Below are positions 7,674 to 15,450 of a stretch of 64,000 nucleotides of DNA, piece after piece. Source of the stretch: Azonexaceae bacterium (GTDB lineage: Bacteria; Pseudomonadota; Gammaproteobacteria; Burkholderiales; Rhodocyclaceae). Every line of letters starts with the position of its first letter. Positions within the stretch are counted from its first letter, which is position 1. Both the position numbers and the translations under genes were made by a program. The notes beneath the pieces were generated by a model. The model was not told the DNA's origin and made no database searches. It saw only the letters and a list, made by a program, of their open reading frames with translations. The stretch is taken from contig JAAXVL010000002.1 of NCBI GenBank assembly GCA_013335535.1, positions 372,001 to 436,000 on the forward strand, in the 5' to 3' direction.

Positions 7674-8888
7674 ATGCCCTTGTCAGACACCACGATCCGC
7701 ACTGCGAAGCCTTCCGAGAAAACCCAAAAGTTGTTTGATGGGGGTGGGCTATATCTTGAAGTTGCCCCCAGTGGGGGCAAGTGGTGGCGTCTGAAGTATC
7801 GTTTTGGGGGCAAGGAAAAGCGCATTAGCCTTGGCGTTTATCCTGATGTCGGCCTGAAGGATGCGCGGGAGCGCAGAGAGAATGCACGCAAGCTATTGGC
7901 AAACGACATTGACCCCGGCGAGAACCGCAAGGTGCAGAAGTCGGCCAAGGTAGAGCGTGCCGCAAATTCCTTTGAGGTCATAGCCCGCGAGTGGTATTCA
8001 AAAAACCGTGAGTCATGGGCAGTCAGTCATGCAGACAAGATCATTGCCCGGCTGGAAAACGATGTATTCCCTTGGCTTGGTGGCAAGGCTATTGCCGAGA
8101 TAACCGCCCCCGATGTTCTGTCAGTGCTACGCCGCATTGAAGGCAGGGGGACGATAGACACCGCACACAGGGCGAAAAGCAATATTTCACAAGTCATGCG
8201 CTACGCCATTGCTACCGGCAAGGCCGAACGCGATCCATGCCCAGACCTACGCGGTGCGCTTCCCCCGCTGCGTCATGACAACTTTGCCAGCATTACCGAA
8301 CCTGCCAAGGTTGCCGAGCTACTGAGGGCTATGGACGCGTTTAGCGGCACGTTTGTGGTCAAGTCGGCACTACTCCTTGCCCCGCTGTTGTTTGTGCGTC
8401 CCGGCGAGCTACGCAAGGCACTGTGGGCGGATATTGATCTGGATAAAGCGGAGTGGCGTTACTTCGTTACCAAGACGAAAACAGAACATTCCGTGCCCTT
8501 GGCTTCGCAAGCCGTGGCAATCCTGAAAGACCTGCACGCATTGACCGGCCATGCTGCCAATGTATTTCCCGGACGCGATCCGCAGAAGCCCATGAGCGAG
8601 GCAGCCATCAATGCAGCCCTGCGCCGCATGGGTTACGACACCAAGACCGAAATTACCGGGCACGGCTTCAGAGCAATGGCTAGAACGATCCTGCACGAAG
8701 AACTGCACCAGAAACCGGAAGTGATTGAGCACCAGTTAGCGCACAAAGTTCCGGATAGCCTAGGCACTGCATACAACCGCACAAAGTTCCTAAAGGAACG
8801 CAAAGCAATGATGCAGCTATGGGCAGATTATCTCTACAAGCTGAAGGCGGGGGCGGAGGTTATTCCTCTTCATGGAAGCGCCGCATAG
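7674..8888 (+). CDS. int: Tyrosine-recombinase integrase, P4/DUF4102 type
   Basis: A 404-residue integrase that inserts and excises the island at the tRNA-Ala 3' end. The N-terminal DUF4102 domain (LSDTTIRTAKP, GGGLYLEV, YRFGGKEKRISLGVYPDVGLKDAR) is followed by a SAM-like core-binding domain (about 100-190). The catalytic domain has Arg in FVRPGELR (about residue 242), HGFR, and His/Tyr in HQLAHKVPDSLGTAYNRT. The start was placed at the ATG encoding MPLSDTTI; an upstream TTG at 7650 is possible. It lies 165 bases from the tRNA and is flanked by GGGGGCA repeats likely bound by its N-terminal domain. Confidence 0.92.
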   Translation: MPLSDTTIRTAKPSEKTQKLFDGGGLYLEVAPSGGKWWRLKYRFGGKEKRISLGVYPDVGLKDARERRENARKLLANDIDPGENRKVQKSAKVERAANSFEVIAREWYSKNRESWAVSHADKIIARLENDVFPWLGGKAIAEITAPDVLSVLRRIEGRGTIDTAHRAKSNISQVMRYAIATGKAERDPCPDLRGALPPLRHDNFASITEPAKVAELLRAMDAFSGTFVVKSALLLAPLLFVRPGELRKALWADIDLDKAEWRYFVTKTKTEHSVPLASQAVAILKDLHALTGHAANVFPGRDPQKPMSEAAINAALRRMGYDTKTEITGHGFRAMARTILHEELHQKPEVIEHQLAHKVPDSLGTAYNRTKFLKERKAMMQLWADYLYKLKAGAEVIPLHGSAA

Positions 8889-8912
8889 CGCTACCGCGTA
8901 GCCCTATCGCAA

Positions 8913-9521
8913 TCAGTACTTCTTCTTTCCTGATGTGGTCATGCAGTAAGTCCCTCCTTTCGGGCCTGTGCAAGCAATCCCGCTTCCACAGGGGCAGTCT
9001 TGCCCATTCTGTAGCCGTTGATCTGGTGCGGCATCACCTGTGCTATGGCGAAAATCCCAAGGTGGAATTGGATTTGCATCCTGCCAAAGCCCAATGCGGC
9101 CCGCACGTGCTTCACTTTCTGCTTTTGCGTAGATGGCGCGGTCTGAGGCACTCTGCTCTTTCTCATATTTCTTGTAATGCCAAGCAAACCCGTTACGCAA
9201 TTGCGCTAGGTTTGCATCAAGGCTACCGACGACTACTTTTCCAACGGTACGCCCGTATTTATCGGTTTTTGACCAGTCAACGTCGACCGCCTTGCCAAAA
9301 ACGGCGTTACTCAAATTCTCCTTTGAACGATTCCCGAATGCCTGTGATTTTTCTGGGGCGTCTATACCGGCCAATCGCACCTTGAACTGAACATTGCTGG
9401 CATCAAGCACTGTAATTGTGTCGCCGTCGCTAACTCCGACCACTCTGCCATGAAGCGTATCCGCCATTGGAGGCTGCGATAGCGAGATTGCTAGCAGAAA
9501 AACTGTAAGAGATTGCTTCAT
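8913..9521 (-). CDS. Secreted thermonuclease-family (SNase-like) nuclease with basic C-terminal tail
   Basis: A 202-residue protein. Residues 1-20 form a signal peptide (MKQSLTVFLLAISLSQPPMA). Residues about 22-145 form an SNase fold with VVGVSDGDTITVL, KVRLAGIDAPEKSQAFG and KYGRTVGKVVV, matching the Asp, Arg and Glu active-site framework. The tail contains DCPCGSGIACTGPKGGTYC and ends in SGKKKY, resembling the short GPxGG basic adaptor module found in phage and giant-virus proteins. It lies opposite to int, in the island cargo zone. It probably degrades extracellular or periplasmic nucleic acids. The ATG at 9521 gives a clean signal peptide; a TTG three codons upstream is the alternative. 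Confidence 0.85.
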   Translation of the reverse strand: MKQSLTVFLLAISLSQPPMADTLHGRVVGVSDGDTITVLDASNVQFKVRLAGIDAPEKSQAFGNRSKENLSNAVFGKAVDVDWSKTDKYGRTVGKVVVGSLDANLAQLRNGFAWHYKKYEKEQSASDRAIYAKAESEARAGRIGLWQDANPIPPWDFRHSTGDAAPDQRLQNGQDCPCGSGIACTGPKGGTYCMTTSGKKKY

Positions 9522-9676
9522 GGAGTCCAAAGAGAGCCAATGATGGATAATTGATGCGAACAGTATATTTTAGTTCGCATTGTTTATTTGTCGCGCCTAC
9601 TCCGACGGGAGGAAAATCGGGCACCCCTACCCGCTGGAGTGGCTTCTGATTAAGGGCGGAGCGAGAAAGGGACGCT

Positions 9677-10621
9677 GTGACAGAAAAATCTGCAGCACTT
9701 CAAAGGTCGATTGCACACTTCAAGGAAAACTTGAGGGAGCTTATTAAACATCGCGGTGAAGATTTTTCTCTTTTGGTATGCGAGGGAGTATTGGCGGAGC
9801 CTGGAGCAGAAGTTCCCTTCGCGCTTCCGAAAATAGATGCTAGTGACAGCGTTGGGCGAATGTACCTTCGCAGTCGGGATCAATATAGTTATCTTGCTTC
9901 GCTGCTTATTAGGCAACGTTCGCCTTTGCCAAAGACTCCCCAGCCAGAATATATATGGGTTGGTGAATGGGTTGAGAATCGCGAAAAATTAGACCAAAGG
10001 TTTTATCGACTTGATGACTTTCCGTTTCTCGCGAATGACGACTTTCCTGAGGTTGAAGACATTTGGCGGCCGTTTTTCGCAAATTGCGCAGGAATTATTG
10101 GCGGTTCGATCACGTACTTGGCGTCAATGCTCCACGATGGGCTTCCGTTGTATGAGCAATGTGAAGACGGTGGCTTTCGCCTTGTTCCCGCCGCAGACGA
10201 GGATTTCGTCTATTTGCGACAACGTGGAAAACGGTATGAGACAGTGCCTGAATATGAGTTACCAGACTACATAAAACGGTTTTATATTAAGCCAGCTCAC
10301 GAAAAGTGGCATGACATTATCTTTACCTTTGATGGATTGCTGTCAGAACAAGAGTTTCAAGATAGGAAAGCAGCACTTATTCGACAAGCAGGGGTGGCCC
10401 CTCCGGTACTGGCGCAAGGTGCTGGAGCGTTCATTCAGAGTGAAACCTACGACAAACTGCAGTCTGCTTTGGGCGGCTTTCCAATTCGTTTTCCAATGTA
10501 TCAAGCGAAAAAACCGAAGTTAGATGTAGAAGTTCGGCCTTGGTTGAAATCTGCTTATGGACTTAGTGATCGTGAAGCTCATGTTTTTGGAACGATAATC
10601 GCCGAGTCTTTCGAACTTTAG
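9677..10621 (+). CDS. Hypothetical protein, island cargo
   Basis: A 314-residue soluble protein with no signal peptide or membrane helix and no motif I recognise. It is rich in acidic and aromatic residues (for example FYRLDDFPFLANDDFPEVEDIW) and has a hydrophobic segment near 140-155 (CAGIIGGSITYLASML). It begins with GTG at 9677 behind a GAAAGGGA ribosome-binding site. Composition is AT-richer than the chromosome (many TTT, ATT and AAA codons), typical of recently acquired cargo. It sits between the nuclease and the regulatory genes. A defence or interaction role is possible only from position; the sequence gives no direct support. Confidence 0.75.
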   Translation: MTEKSAALQRSIAHFKENLRELIKHRGEDFSLLVCEGVLAEPGAEVPFALPKIDASDSVGRMYLRSRDQYSYLASLLIRQRSPLPKTPQPEYIWVGEWVENREKLDQRFYRLDDFPFLANDDFPEVEDIWRPFFANCAGIIGGSITYLASMLHDGLPLYEQCEDGGFRLVPAADEDFVYLRQRGKRYETVPEYELPDYIKRFYIKPAHEKWHDIIFTFDGLLSEQEFQDRKAALIRQAGVAPPVLAQGAGAFIQSETYDKLQSALGGFPIRFPMYQAKKPKLDVEVRPWLKSAYGLSDREAHVFGTIIAESFEL

Positions 10622-10772
10622 GATGACACCCTAGAAACTGCGTAACGGTAAGGGTTTACTTGATTCCTGACACCCAAATAACCAGTGCCTGCCAGCTAAC
10701 ACCCTTTGCCTGACAGGTTTTTCGAGCAATAGATTGATTGTCATGATCAACAACGTCCAAGAGGGCGCAAAC

Positions 10773-10973
10773 ATGGCAAACACCATACAACAAGCTGTAA
10801 CACTTCCCGCTGAAGGCTACGCACGTCTTCCCCAAGTTCTAGCTGCCTATCCTGTTAGCAAGTCGACGTGGTGGGCTGGCGTCAAAACCGGACGCTATCC
10901 CAAGCCAGTAAAACTTGGCCCTCGCACAACTGCATGGCGCGTGTCTGATATTCGCGCCCTGATAGCGGCATAA
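10773..10973 (+). CDS. AlpA-family DNA-binding regulator
   Basis: A 66-residue winged-helix MerR/AlpA-like excisionase or regulator. The core YARLPQVLAAYPVSKSTWWAGVKTGRYPKPVKLGPRTTAWRVSDIRALI shows the typical helix-turn-helix plus KLGPRTTAWR wing. (Shown here in family terms: residues about 12-60.) In P4-like islands AlpA activates int and excision. The start at 10773 has GAGGG 8 bases upstream; a TTG at 10734 is less likely. It begins a run of four tightly spaced or overlapping genes. Confidence 0.85.
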   Translation: MANTIQQAVTLPAEGYARLPQVLAAYPVSKSTWWAGVKTGRYPKPVKLGPRTTAWRVSDIRALIAA

Positions 10974-10982
10974 GGGGGCGAT

Positions 10983-11276
10983 ATGAAACAAGAAAAAGGC
11001 CACCCGCAGGCAGCCGAAAAACACACTGATAGCCATTATGCCGACCTGTCCGCAGAGGCACAACGCAAACGGTTAATTGATGCCCTGCGCTGCGGGCCGA
11101 TCACAACAATCGAAGCCCGGCGTAACCTCGACATCCTGATGCCTGCTGCACGCGTCCATGAGCTAAAGCATCGGCATGGCTTCGATATTCAAACGATCAG
11201 AGTTAGGCAGGAGACCGATTGCGGCAAGCTGCATAGTGTCGCTAAGTACGTCCTCGTTGTTGGAGGGGTTATCTAA
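10983..11276 (+). CDS. Small helix-turn-helix domain protein
   Basis: A 97-residue protein. The centre (about 25-75: RKRLIDALRCGPITTIEARRNLDI and ARVHELKHRHGFDIQT) looks like the HTH domain of phage or island proteins that pair a winged helix with a GF.I.T strand. It begins 9 bases after the AlpA-like gene with a GGGGG-rich ribosome-binding site and overlaps the next gene at TAATG. Probably a regulator or replication accessory; the exact role is unknown. Confidence 0.75.
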   Translation: MKQEKGHPQAAEKHTDSHYADLSAEAQRKRLIDALRCGPITTIEARRNLDILMPAARVHELKHRHGFDIQTIRVRQETDCGKLHSVAKYVLVVGGVI

Positions 11277-11989
11277 TGGCAACTGACCGCACGGAACAAT
11301 CCCGGCGTGGTCAGTCTGCCCCCAAGACGACCACAAAGCACCCATACGCAGCGATTGAACACCGGGTGATCGATAGCCCGGCCTTCGCTGATCTGAAGCC
11401 TACAGCGCAAGCCCTGCTTGTTCTGCTTGCCCGACAACTGACCAAGGACAACAACGGCCATTTGCAGGCTTCGTTCAAGTGGTGCAATCGTTTCGGGATC
11501 GGCAGTGAACACACGCTGCGAACGGCCATTGCCGAACTGATTGCACACGGCTTCATCTATCGCACCCGCAGCCACGGAGCTAACGGCGCTTGGGCAAGAT
11601 ACGCGGTGACTTGGCTGCCGATCAAGCAACGTGACGGTCTATTCCTGAATAACTTTGTATCGTGTGCATGGCGTGATTGGGCGCCGACCAAGAAAAAAAG
11701 CACCCCGCAAAAACTGCTGGATTGCTCCGGCATAAAGTGCAGTTTCACCCCTGAACATCCGGCAGAAACTGCTGGAAGTAGGGGGGCAAAAACTGCTGAC
11801 TATGAATTAATACCATGTAGAGCAATGAAAGAGCCGCTGCTTAGAGCATGGATTAATCACCCGCACACCTGCCGAGCGTCACAAACTCCAATTCGACCAA
11901 GACCCAAAAGCAAGAATGGCCTACTGATTCAATGGCGGGAAAAATTGGCCCTCTCTGCAAAACCAAATAATCGAAATGAGGTGCATTGA
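11276..11989 (+). CDS. Replication-associated-like helix-turn-helix protein, island
   Basis: A 237-residue protein whose residues about 20-115 (HPYAAIEHRVIDSPAF, LKPTAQALLVLLARQ, NGHLQASFKWCNRFGIGSEHTLRTAIAELIAHGFIYRT as a helix-turn-helix and wing) resemble the DNA-binding N-terminus of plasmid and island replication or regulatory proteins. The C-terminal half is basic and low in recognisable motifs. Start and stop codons overlap both neighbours (TAATG and TGATG), so it is translationally coupled. No primase or helicase motif is seen, so any replication role is inference. Confidence 0.7.
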   Translation: MATDRTEQSRRGQSAPKTTTKHPYAAIEHRVIDSPAFADLKPTAQALLVLLARQLTKDNNGHLQASFKWCNRFGIGSEHTLRTAIAELIAHGFIYRTRSHGANGAWARYAVTWLPIKQRDGLFLNNFVSCAWRDWAPTKKKSTPQKLLDCSGIKCSFTPEHPAETAGSRGAKTADYELIPCRAMKEPLLRAWINHPHTCRASQTPIRPRPKSKNGLLIQWREKLALSAKPNNRNEVH

Positions 11990-12642
11990 TGACGACTAAA
12001 CCGAAGGCAAAAGCACCGACCAAGAAAAAAGGGCCAAATCACTTAGAAATGGTCAAACAGTCTGGCGAAGATGAGTCAGCGACCAGAGCGCGGAACATCA
12101 TTGGGCCAACGGTAAAGGGGGCATTGACCACTAGCGCATTCTGCAAGGTCTATGGCGAGATTGATCTGCAAGCGATGGTTGATGAGTTGGGTACGCAATG
12201 TAAAAGGGTTCGAGCTGGCGAACTTAATCGCGCTGAAAGCTTGCTGACGACACAGGCGCACACCCTGGACGCGATTTTTAATGAACTGGCCCGGCGTGCC
12301 GCTTTGAACATGGGCGAGTACATCAACGCCACTGATCGTTATCTACGCCTTGCCCTGAAAGCGCAGAGCCAATGCCGGGCCACACTGGAAACACTGGCAG
12401 CGATTAAGAACCCGCCCCTGATCTATGCCAAGCAAGCCAATATCAGCAACGGCCCTCAGCAAGTGAATAACGGTACTCAGCCTGCCCCCGTAGGCGGAGA
12501 AACAACAATCGAGCAAAACAAACTTTTGGAGCATGAGCATGGGCAACGGCTGGACACCGGAACGCAGAGCACGCCAATCGGCGCTGATAAGGAACTGGAA
12601 ACCGTGGGAGCAATCGACCGGGCCGAAATCAATAGAGGGTAA
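11989..12642 (+). CDS. Conserved island/prophage hypothetical protein
   Basis: A 217-residue protein with a lysine-rich N-terminus (residues 1-20) and a helical core (about 40-150) including the segment GEYINATDRYLRLALKAQSQ followed by CRATLETLAAIKNPP and AKQANISNGPQQVNNG. This core recurs in betaproteobacterial genomic islands as an uncharacterised family, from memory of the family pattern. It starts within the previous stop codon (TGATG). Its last 110 bases overlap a second reading frame encoding the small protein at 12533. Confidence 0.7.
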   Translation: MTTKPKAKAPTKKKGPNHLEMVKQSGEDESATRARNIIGPTVKGALTTSAFCKVYGEIDLQAMVDELGTQCKRVRAGELNRAESLLTTQAHTLDAIFNELARRAALNMGEYINATDRYLRLALKAQSQCRATLETLAAIKNPPLIYAKQANISNGPQQVNNGTQPAPVGGETTIEQNKLLEHEHGQRLDTGTQSTPIGADKELETVGAIDRAEINRG

Positions 12643-12721
12643 GGAGGCCGTATCGACCAACGCCTACACGGGCGGTACTCGATTACTGCTACGGCGGTTG
12701 GCGAGAATGCTCAAGGAATAG
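12533..12721 (+). CDS. Small conserved island protein overlapping the upstream gene
   Basis: A 62-residue basic protein (MSMGNGWTPERRARQSALI, then WKPWEQSTGPKSIEGKEAVS and NAYTGGTRLLLRRLARMLKE). The pattern W.PWE.STGP.S.EGK...N.Y.GG.R matches a small family recurring in prophages and islands, so this is unlikely to be chance even though 110 bases overlap the preceding gene in another frame. The ATG at 12533 has GGAG just upstream; the ATG at 12539 is an alternative. Function unknown. Confidence 0.65.
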   Translation: MSMGNGWTPERRARQSALIRNWKPWEQSTGPKSIEGKEAVSTNAYTGGTRLLLRRLARMLKE

Positions 12722-12951
12722 GACTTATGTATTCGTGTAAGGTTGTGGGGGGGCTTTGAGGTCGGTCAGCGTGCATAGGTAGCACAACCAACTTTGCCAT
12801 GAGATCCACTGAGTAATTTAGTATTTTGTTAAAATATGCCCTATGACTGAAGGGCGGGCTGACTTCGGTCAGGGGGCGAGAAAATTATCGAGCCTAGAAT
12901 GCTGGGAATGGTTGATCTTGGGTGTATTTGTAAACTTAAAATCGAGCGAAA

Positions 12952-13455
12952 ATGAACAAATTTCTAATATTTGGCGTCATGGCTTGCATGGCTGGAGCGT
13001 CTCAAGCGGCAACTTGGAATGTGTTTCAACGTGCATGGAATAGTAGTTCTGTTTATTTCTTTGATGCGGATACCGTACAAAAGCAAGGTGACACAGTAAC
13101 TATCTGGGTTAAATACGTGCGAGATTCTTCTTTAGCGCCTGAATCTGATGGAAGTTATGCAACAGCCTATAGAGCCTTATACAACTGTGGGAAGCGAAAT
13201 TCGCAAGTGCTCTCGTCATCAATTTATGATGCTAAGGGACAGTTTATTCGTAGTTTTAATCGAGCGAGTGAAGTTGAGCCAGTGGTCCCGGATACCATTG
13301 GCGAGGAAATTTTAAAAGCTATCTGCGTTAAAGATTTTCCGAATAGCAAGACCGATAAAGACTATTTTAAAGTTAAAAACAATGACATTTTTTCCCATGC
13401 TTCTGGATTTTTTGAATACTACAAAAATCAGCGAGTAGACCAAGCCCCGAAATAG
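12952..13455 (+). CDS. Secreted protein with surface-adhesin-E-like fold
   Basis: A 167-residue protein with a signal peptide (MNKFLIFGVMACMAGASQA, cut before ATW). The mature part starts with WNVFQRA, then VYFFDADTVQKQGDTVTIWVKYV and ends in a lysine-rich tail. This matches the small surface-adhesin protein E-like family (YFD..SI....V..W.K...). It is markedly AT-rich compared with the host and is the last gene of the island, 100 bases before the right attachment site. Likely periplasmic or surface-exposed. Confidence 0.7.
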   Translation: MNKFLIFGVMACMAGASQAATWNVFQRAWNSSSVYFFDADTVQKQGDTVTIWVKYVRDSSLAPESDGSYATAYRALYNCGKRNSQVLSSSIYDAKGQFIRSFNRASEVEPVVPDTIGEEILKAICVKDFPNSKTDKDYFKVKNNDIFSHASGFFEYYKNQRVDQAPK

Positions 13456-13485
13456 TTTTCAGAGCGGCTTGGCAAGTGGCTGATG

Positions 13486-13506
13486 GGGGCATATTTGGGG
13501 GCATAT
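13486..13506 (+). repeat. GGGGGCATAT direct repeats at the right end of the island
   Basis: Two copies of GGGGGCATAT about 11 bases apart, matching the GGGGGCA repeats near int. They are the likely right-arm sites for integrase binding. Confidence 0.5.
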
Positions 13507-13555
13507 CCAAAATTTTGAAAACATAGATTGTTGTGCAGCAACCGTTTTCACTGAT

Positions 13556-13580
13556 AGTTCGATAGCCATCCTCCCACCAA
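13556..13580 (+). other. attR: diverged copy of the tRNA-Ala 3' end
   Basis: AGTTCGAT, then CATCCTC and CCACCAA repeat the tRNA T-loop to CCA end with three substitutions and one missing base. It marks the right boundary of the roughly 6.07-kb island. Confidence 0.6.
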
Positions 13581-13590
13581 CGAATCCATC

Positions 13591-13624
13591 AAAGAGGCCC
13601 GATTATTCGGGCCTCTTTGCTTTT
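13591..13624 (+). terminator. Strong hairpin terminator, probably the tRNA-Ala original terminator
   Basis: AAAGAGGCCCGA (13591-13602) pairs perfectly over 12 bases with TCGGGCCTCTTT (13607-13618) around TTAT, followed by GCTTTT. It sits 10 bases after the tRNA-end copy, as expected if the island split the tRNA from this terminator. Confidence 0.8.
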
Positions 13625-13731
13625 ATGGCTTCATGAGCCGATTTTCTGCGCATTCTTATCACCTTCGTCTAATTGATTGCAGCCCTTTCGATCGCTAAAG
13701 TGGCCCACTTTTGAAACGAACTGGATGCAAA

Positions 13732-14340
13732 GTGAATATTAAGGCGCTCGTCTTTGCCCTGCTCGCCGTATCAGGTAGTGCCTTTGCCGGCCTTGATCAG
13801 TTGACGATAAGCAGCAGTCTGCGTGGTGACTATGTCATCGGCCTGATCGCGCACGATCAGCGGGATTTCGTGCTGCACGAAGGCTATCCGGAAAATCAGC
13901 TGGGTGGCTATATCGGTGGGATGTTCCGTACTCGAAGGGCGACCTACACGAATTCGGATAAACCGGTGGCTGATGAGTTGGCCGATGGCCTGCGCCAGTT
14001 TTTCACCAATCCGCAATGGGCTGGGGCGGCCGCACTGAGCAGTTCTGCCAAAGACTCTGTCGCCGAGGTCGAGAAGAGAATCAGCCGGGCCGGATTGAAA
14101 CGCACCGTGCTGGTGACGATCAATGACCTGTGGACCGAGTCGTACCGAAATACTTCGGTTTCGTACAAATTCACGATTTCCGTGCGGGATGCGAAAGCAA
14201 AGGAGCTGGCGCGGGCTGAATACACGGGAACGCACGATACCAGCGTCTGGGGTGACGATGCAGCGGCAGAGATTTTCTCGCGCCTGATGACTGACTCACT
14301 GAGCAGGCCGGAATTCATTGCTGCCCTGAGGGATAGGTAG
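13732..14340 (+). CDS. Secreted hypothetical protein
   Basis: A 202-residue protein with a signal peptide (MNIKALVFALLAVSGSAFA, using GTG at 13732). The mature domain begins LDQLTISSSLRGDYVIGLIAHDQRD and has alternating strands and helices (KRTVLVTINDLWTESYRNTSVSY). The pattern of a small exported domain that dimerises or binds another envelope protein is reminiscent of YajG-like lipoproteins, but no lipobox Cys is present at the cleavage site and I do not assign a family. A TTG at 13711 would add seven polar residues and hide the signal peptide. Confidence 0.65.
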   Translation: MNIKALVFALLAVSGSAFAGLDQLTISSSLRGDYVIGLIAHDQRDFVLHEGYPENQLGGYIGGMFRTRRATYTNSDKPVADELADGLRQFFTNPQWAGAAALSSSAKDSVAEVEKRISRAGLKRTVLVTINDLWTESYRNTSVSYKFTISVRDAKAKELARAEYTGTHDTSVWGDDAAAEIFSRLMTDSLSRPEFIAALRDR

Positions 14341-14422
14341 GGAAATCAGAAAGATGCCCGCCAGGAGCGGATTCACGTGTCGGCTTTTCTTACAATCGAA
14401 GGTGAAAATATTCCAAATATTT

Positions 14423-14443
14423 ATTGATTTCAGATAAATCAAT
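14423..14443. repeat. Perfect inverted repeat upstream of the PEP-CTERM gene
   Basis: ATTGATTT and AAATCAAT are separated by five bases, 85 bases upstream of the start codon at 14528. Possible operator; no regulator is recognised. Confidence 0.35.
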
Positions 14444-14527
14444 GCGTTGTGAATATGGTGTGAAAATTGCTCAATGATTTGGGTTTTTCTTTTTGTTTTC
14501 CCAAAAATATATTTCAGGAGTTTCGTT

Positions 14528-15217
14528 GTGAACGTTCGTACCTTGATTGCCATGCTTGCCCTCTGTGGTGCAACCGCTGCAAATGCGGCCATCCAGACCA
14601 ATGACTATGGCTCCTTCAGTGTTGCCTTTGATGACACCACCATCTTTGGTAGTCCGTCGTTCAGTTTTACCTCTTCGGGCGGTGTCGCAGGATTCGGTTG
14701 GAAATTTCCCGATAGCGTAAGTGCGGTCAGCTTTGCTGGCTCGCCGGTCAGCAATATCTTCGCTTTGCCGGATTTCACCATTACGGCGAAGAACGGTTAC
14801 ACATTGAGCGGTTTGTCGGCATCGGTTGGTAATCTTTCATTTACTGAAGTTACGGGTGCAACGACAAAGGTTTCTGCTTTTGCGTCGGTTGCGCTCGATG
14901 GTGGCTCTGACGTTGTGGTCGGCGGTTTGCTGGATAAGACGACCACGGCTTCAAGTGGCACTATTTATTCCGCAGGCTACTATTCGGGCAGCGCTTCAGC
15001 CAGCGTTGGCAATTTTTCCTCGCTAGTTCTCACCGGTGGCAATCTGGTACTGAGCGCTGGCGGTGGTTCATTTGCCAGCATCACGGCCAATTCTCAAAAT
15101 GAACTCAAGTTCAGCCTGATCGCCGCAGCGGTTCCCGAGCCTGAAAGCTACGCGATGTTCCTGGCCGGTCTTGGTCTGATCGGGGCGATTGCTCGCCGCG
15201 GTAAGCAGCAGGCCTGA
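14528..15217 (+). CDS. PEP-CTERM sorting-domain exported protein
   Basis: A 229-residue secreted protein. GTG at 14528 follows AGGAG by 7 bases and gives a signal peptide (MNVRTLIAMLALCGATAANA). The mature part is Ser/Gly/Thr-rich beta-strand sequence. The C-terminus has the full sorting signal: VPEPESYAMFLAGLGLIG as the PEP motif and membrane helix, then the basic tail ARRGKQQA. EpsH/exosortase is expected to cut at PEP and attach the protein to the exopolysaccharide matrix. A second PEP-CTERM-like protein is at 52090-52938. No exosortase is in the window. Confidence 0.9.
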   Translation: MNVRTLIAMLALCGATAANAAIQTNDYGSFSVAFDDTTIFGSPSFSFTSSGGVAGFGWKFPDSVSAVSFAGSPVSNIFALPDFTITAKNGYTLSGLSASVGNLSFTEVTGATTKVSAFASVALDGGSDVVVGGLLDKTTTASSGTIYSAGYYSGSASASVGNFSSLVLTGGNLVLSAGGGSFASITANSQNELKFSLIAAAVPEPESYAMFLAGLGLIGAIARRGKQQA

Positions 15218-15237
15218 TCTGCTTCCTGCAGACTTCG

Positions 15238-15264
15238 AAGGGCGGCCCGATGGCCGCCTTTTTT
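15238..15264 (+). terminator. Rho-independent terminator of the PEP-CTERM gene
   Basis: GGCGGCC (15241-15247) and GGCCGCC (15252-15258) pair around a CGAT loop, followed by six T. Confidence 0.85.
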
Positions 15265-15450
15265 ATTGCGCTCCGTTTTTGAAAACGTGCTGATTATTCA
15301 AAGGTTTCCGTTCGTTGGAAGAGCTTAGGGATTTCCCTCGGGGTGCTTGTATTGCCAATCAATTCGCCGAATACTTTGCCTGCGTCAGGCGTACTTGTCT
15401 GGCTCAACAGAGTATTGGTCGCAAAACAATAACGGATGGAGGATCGAGAC

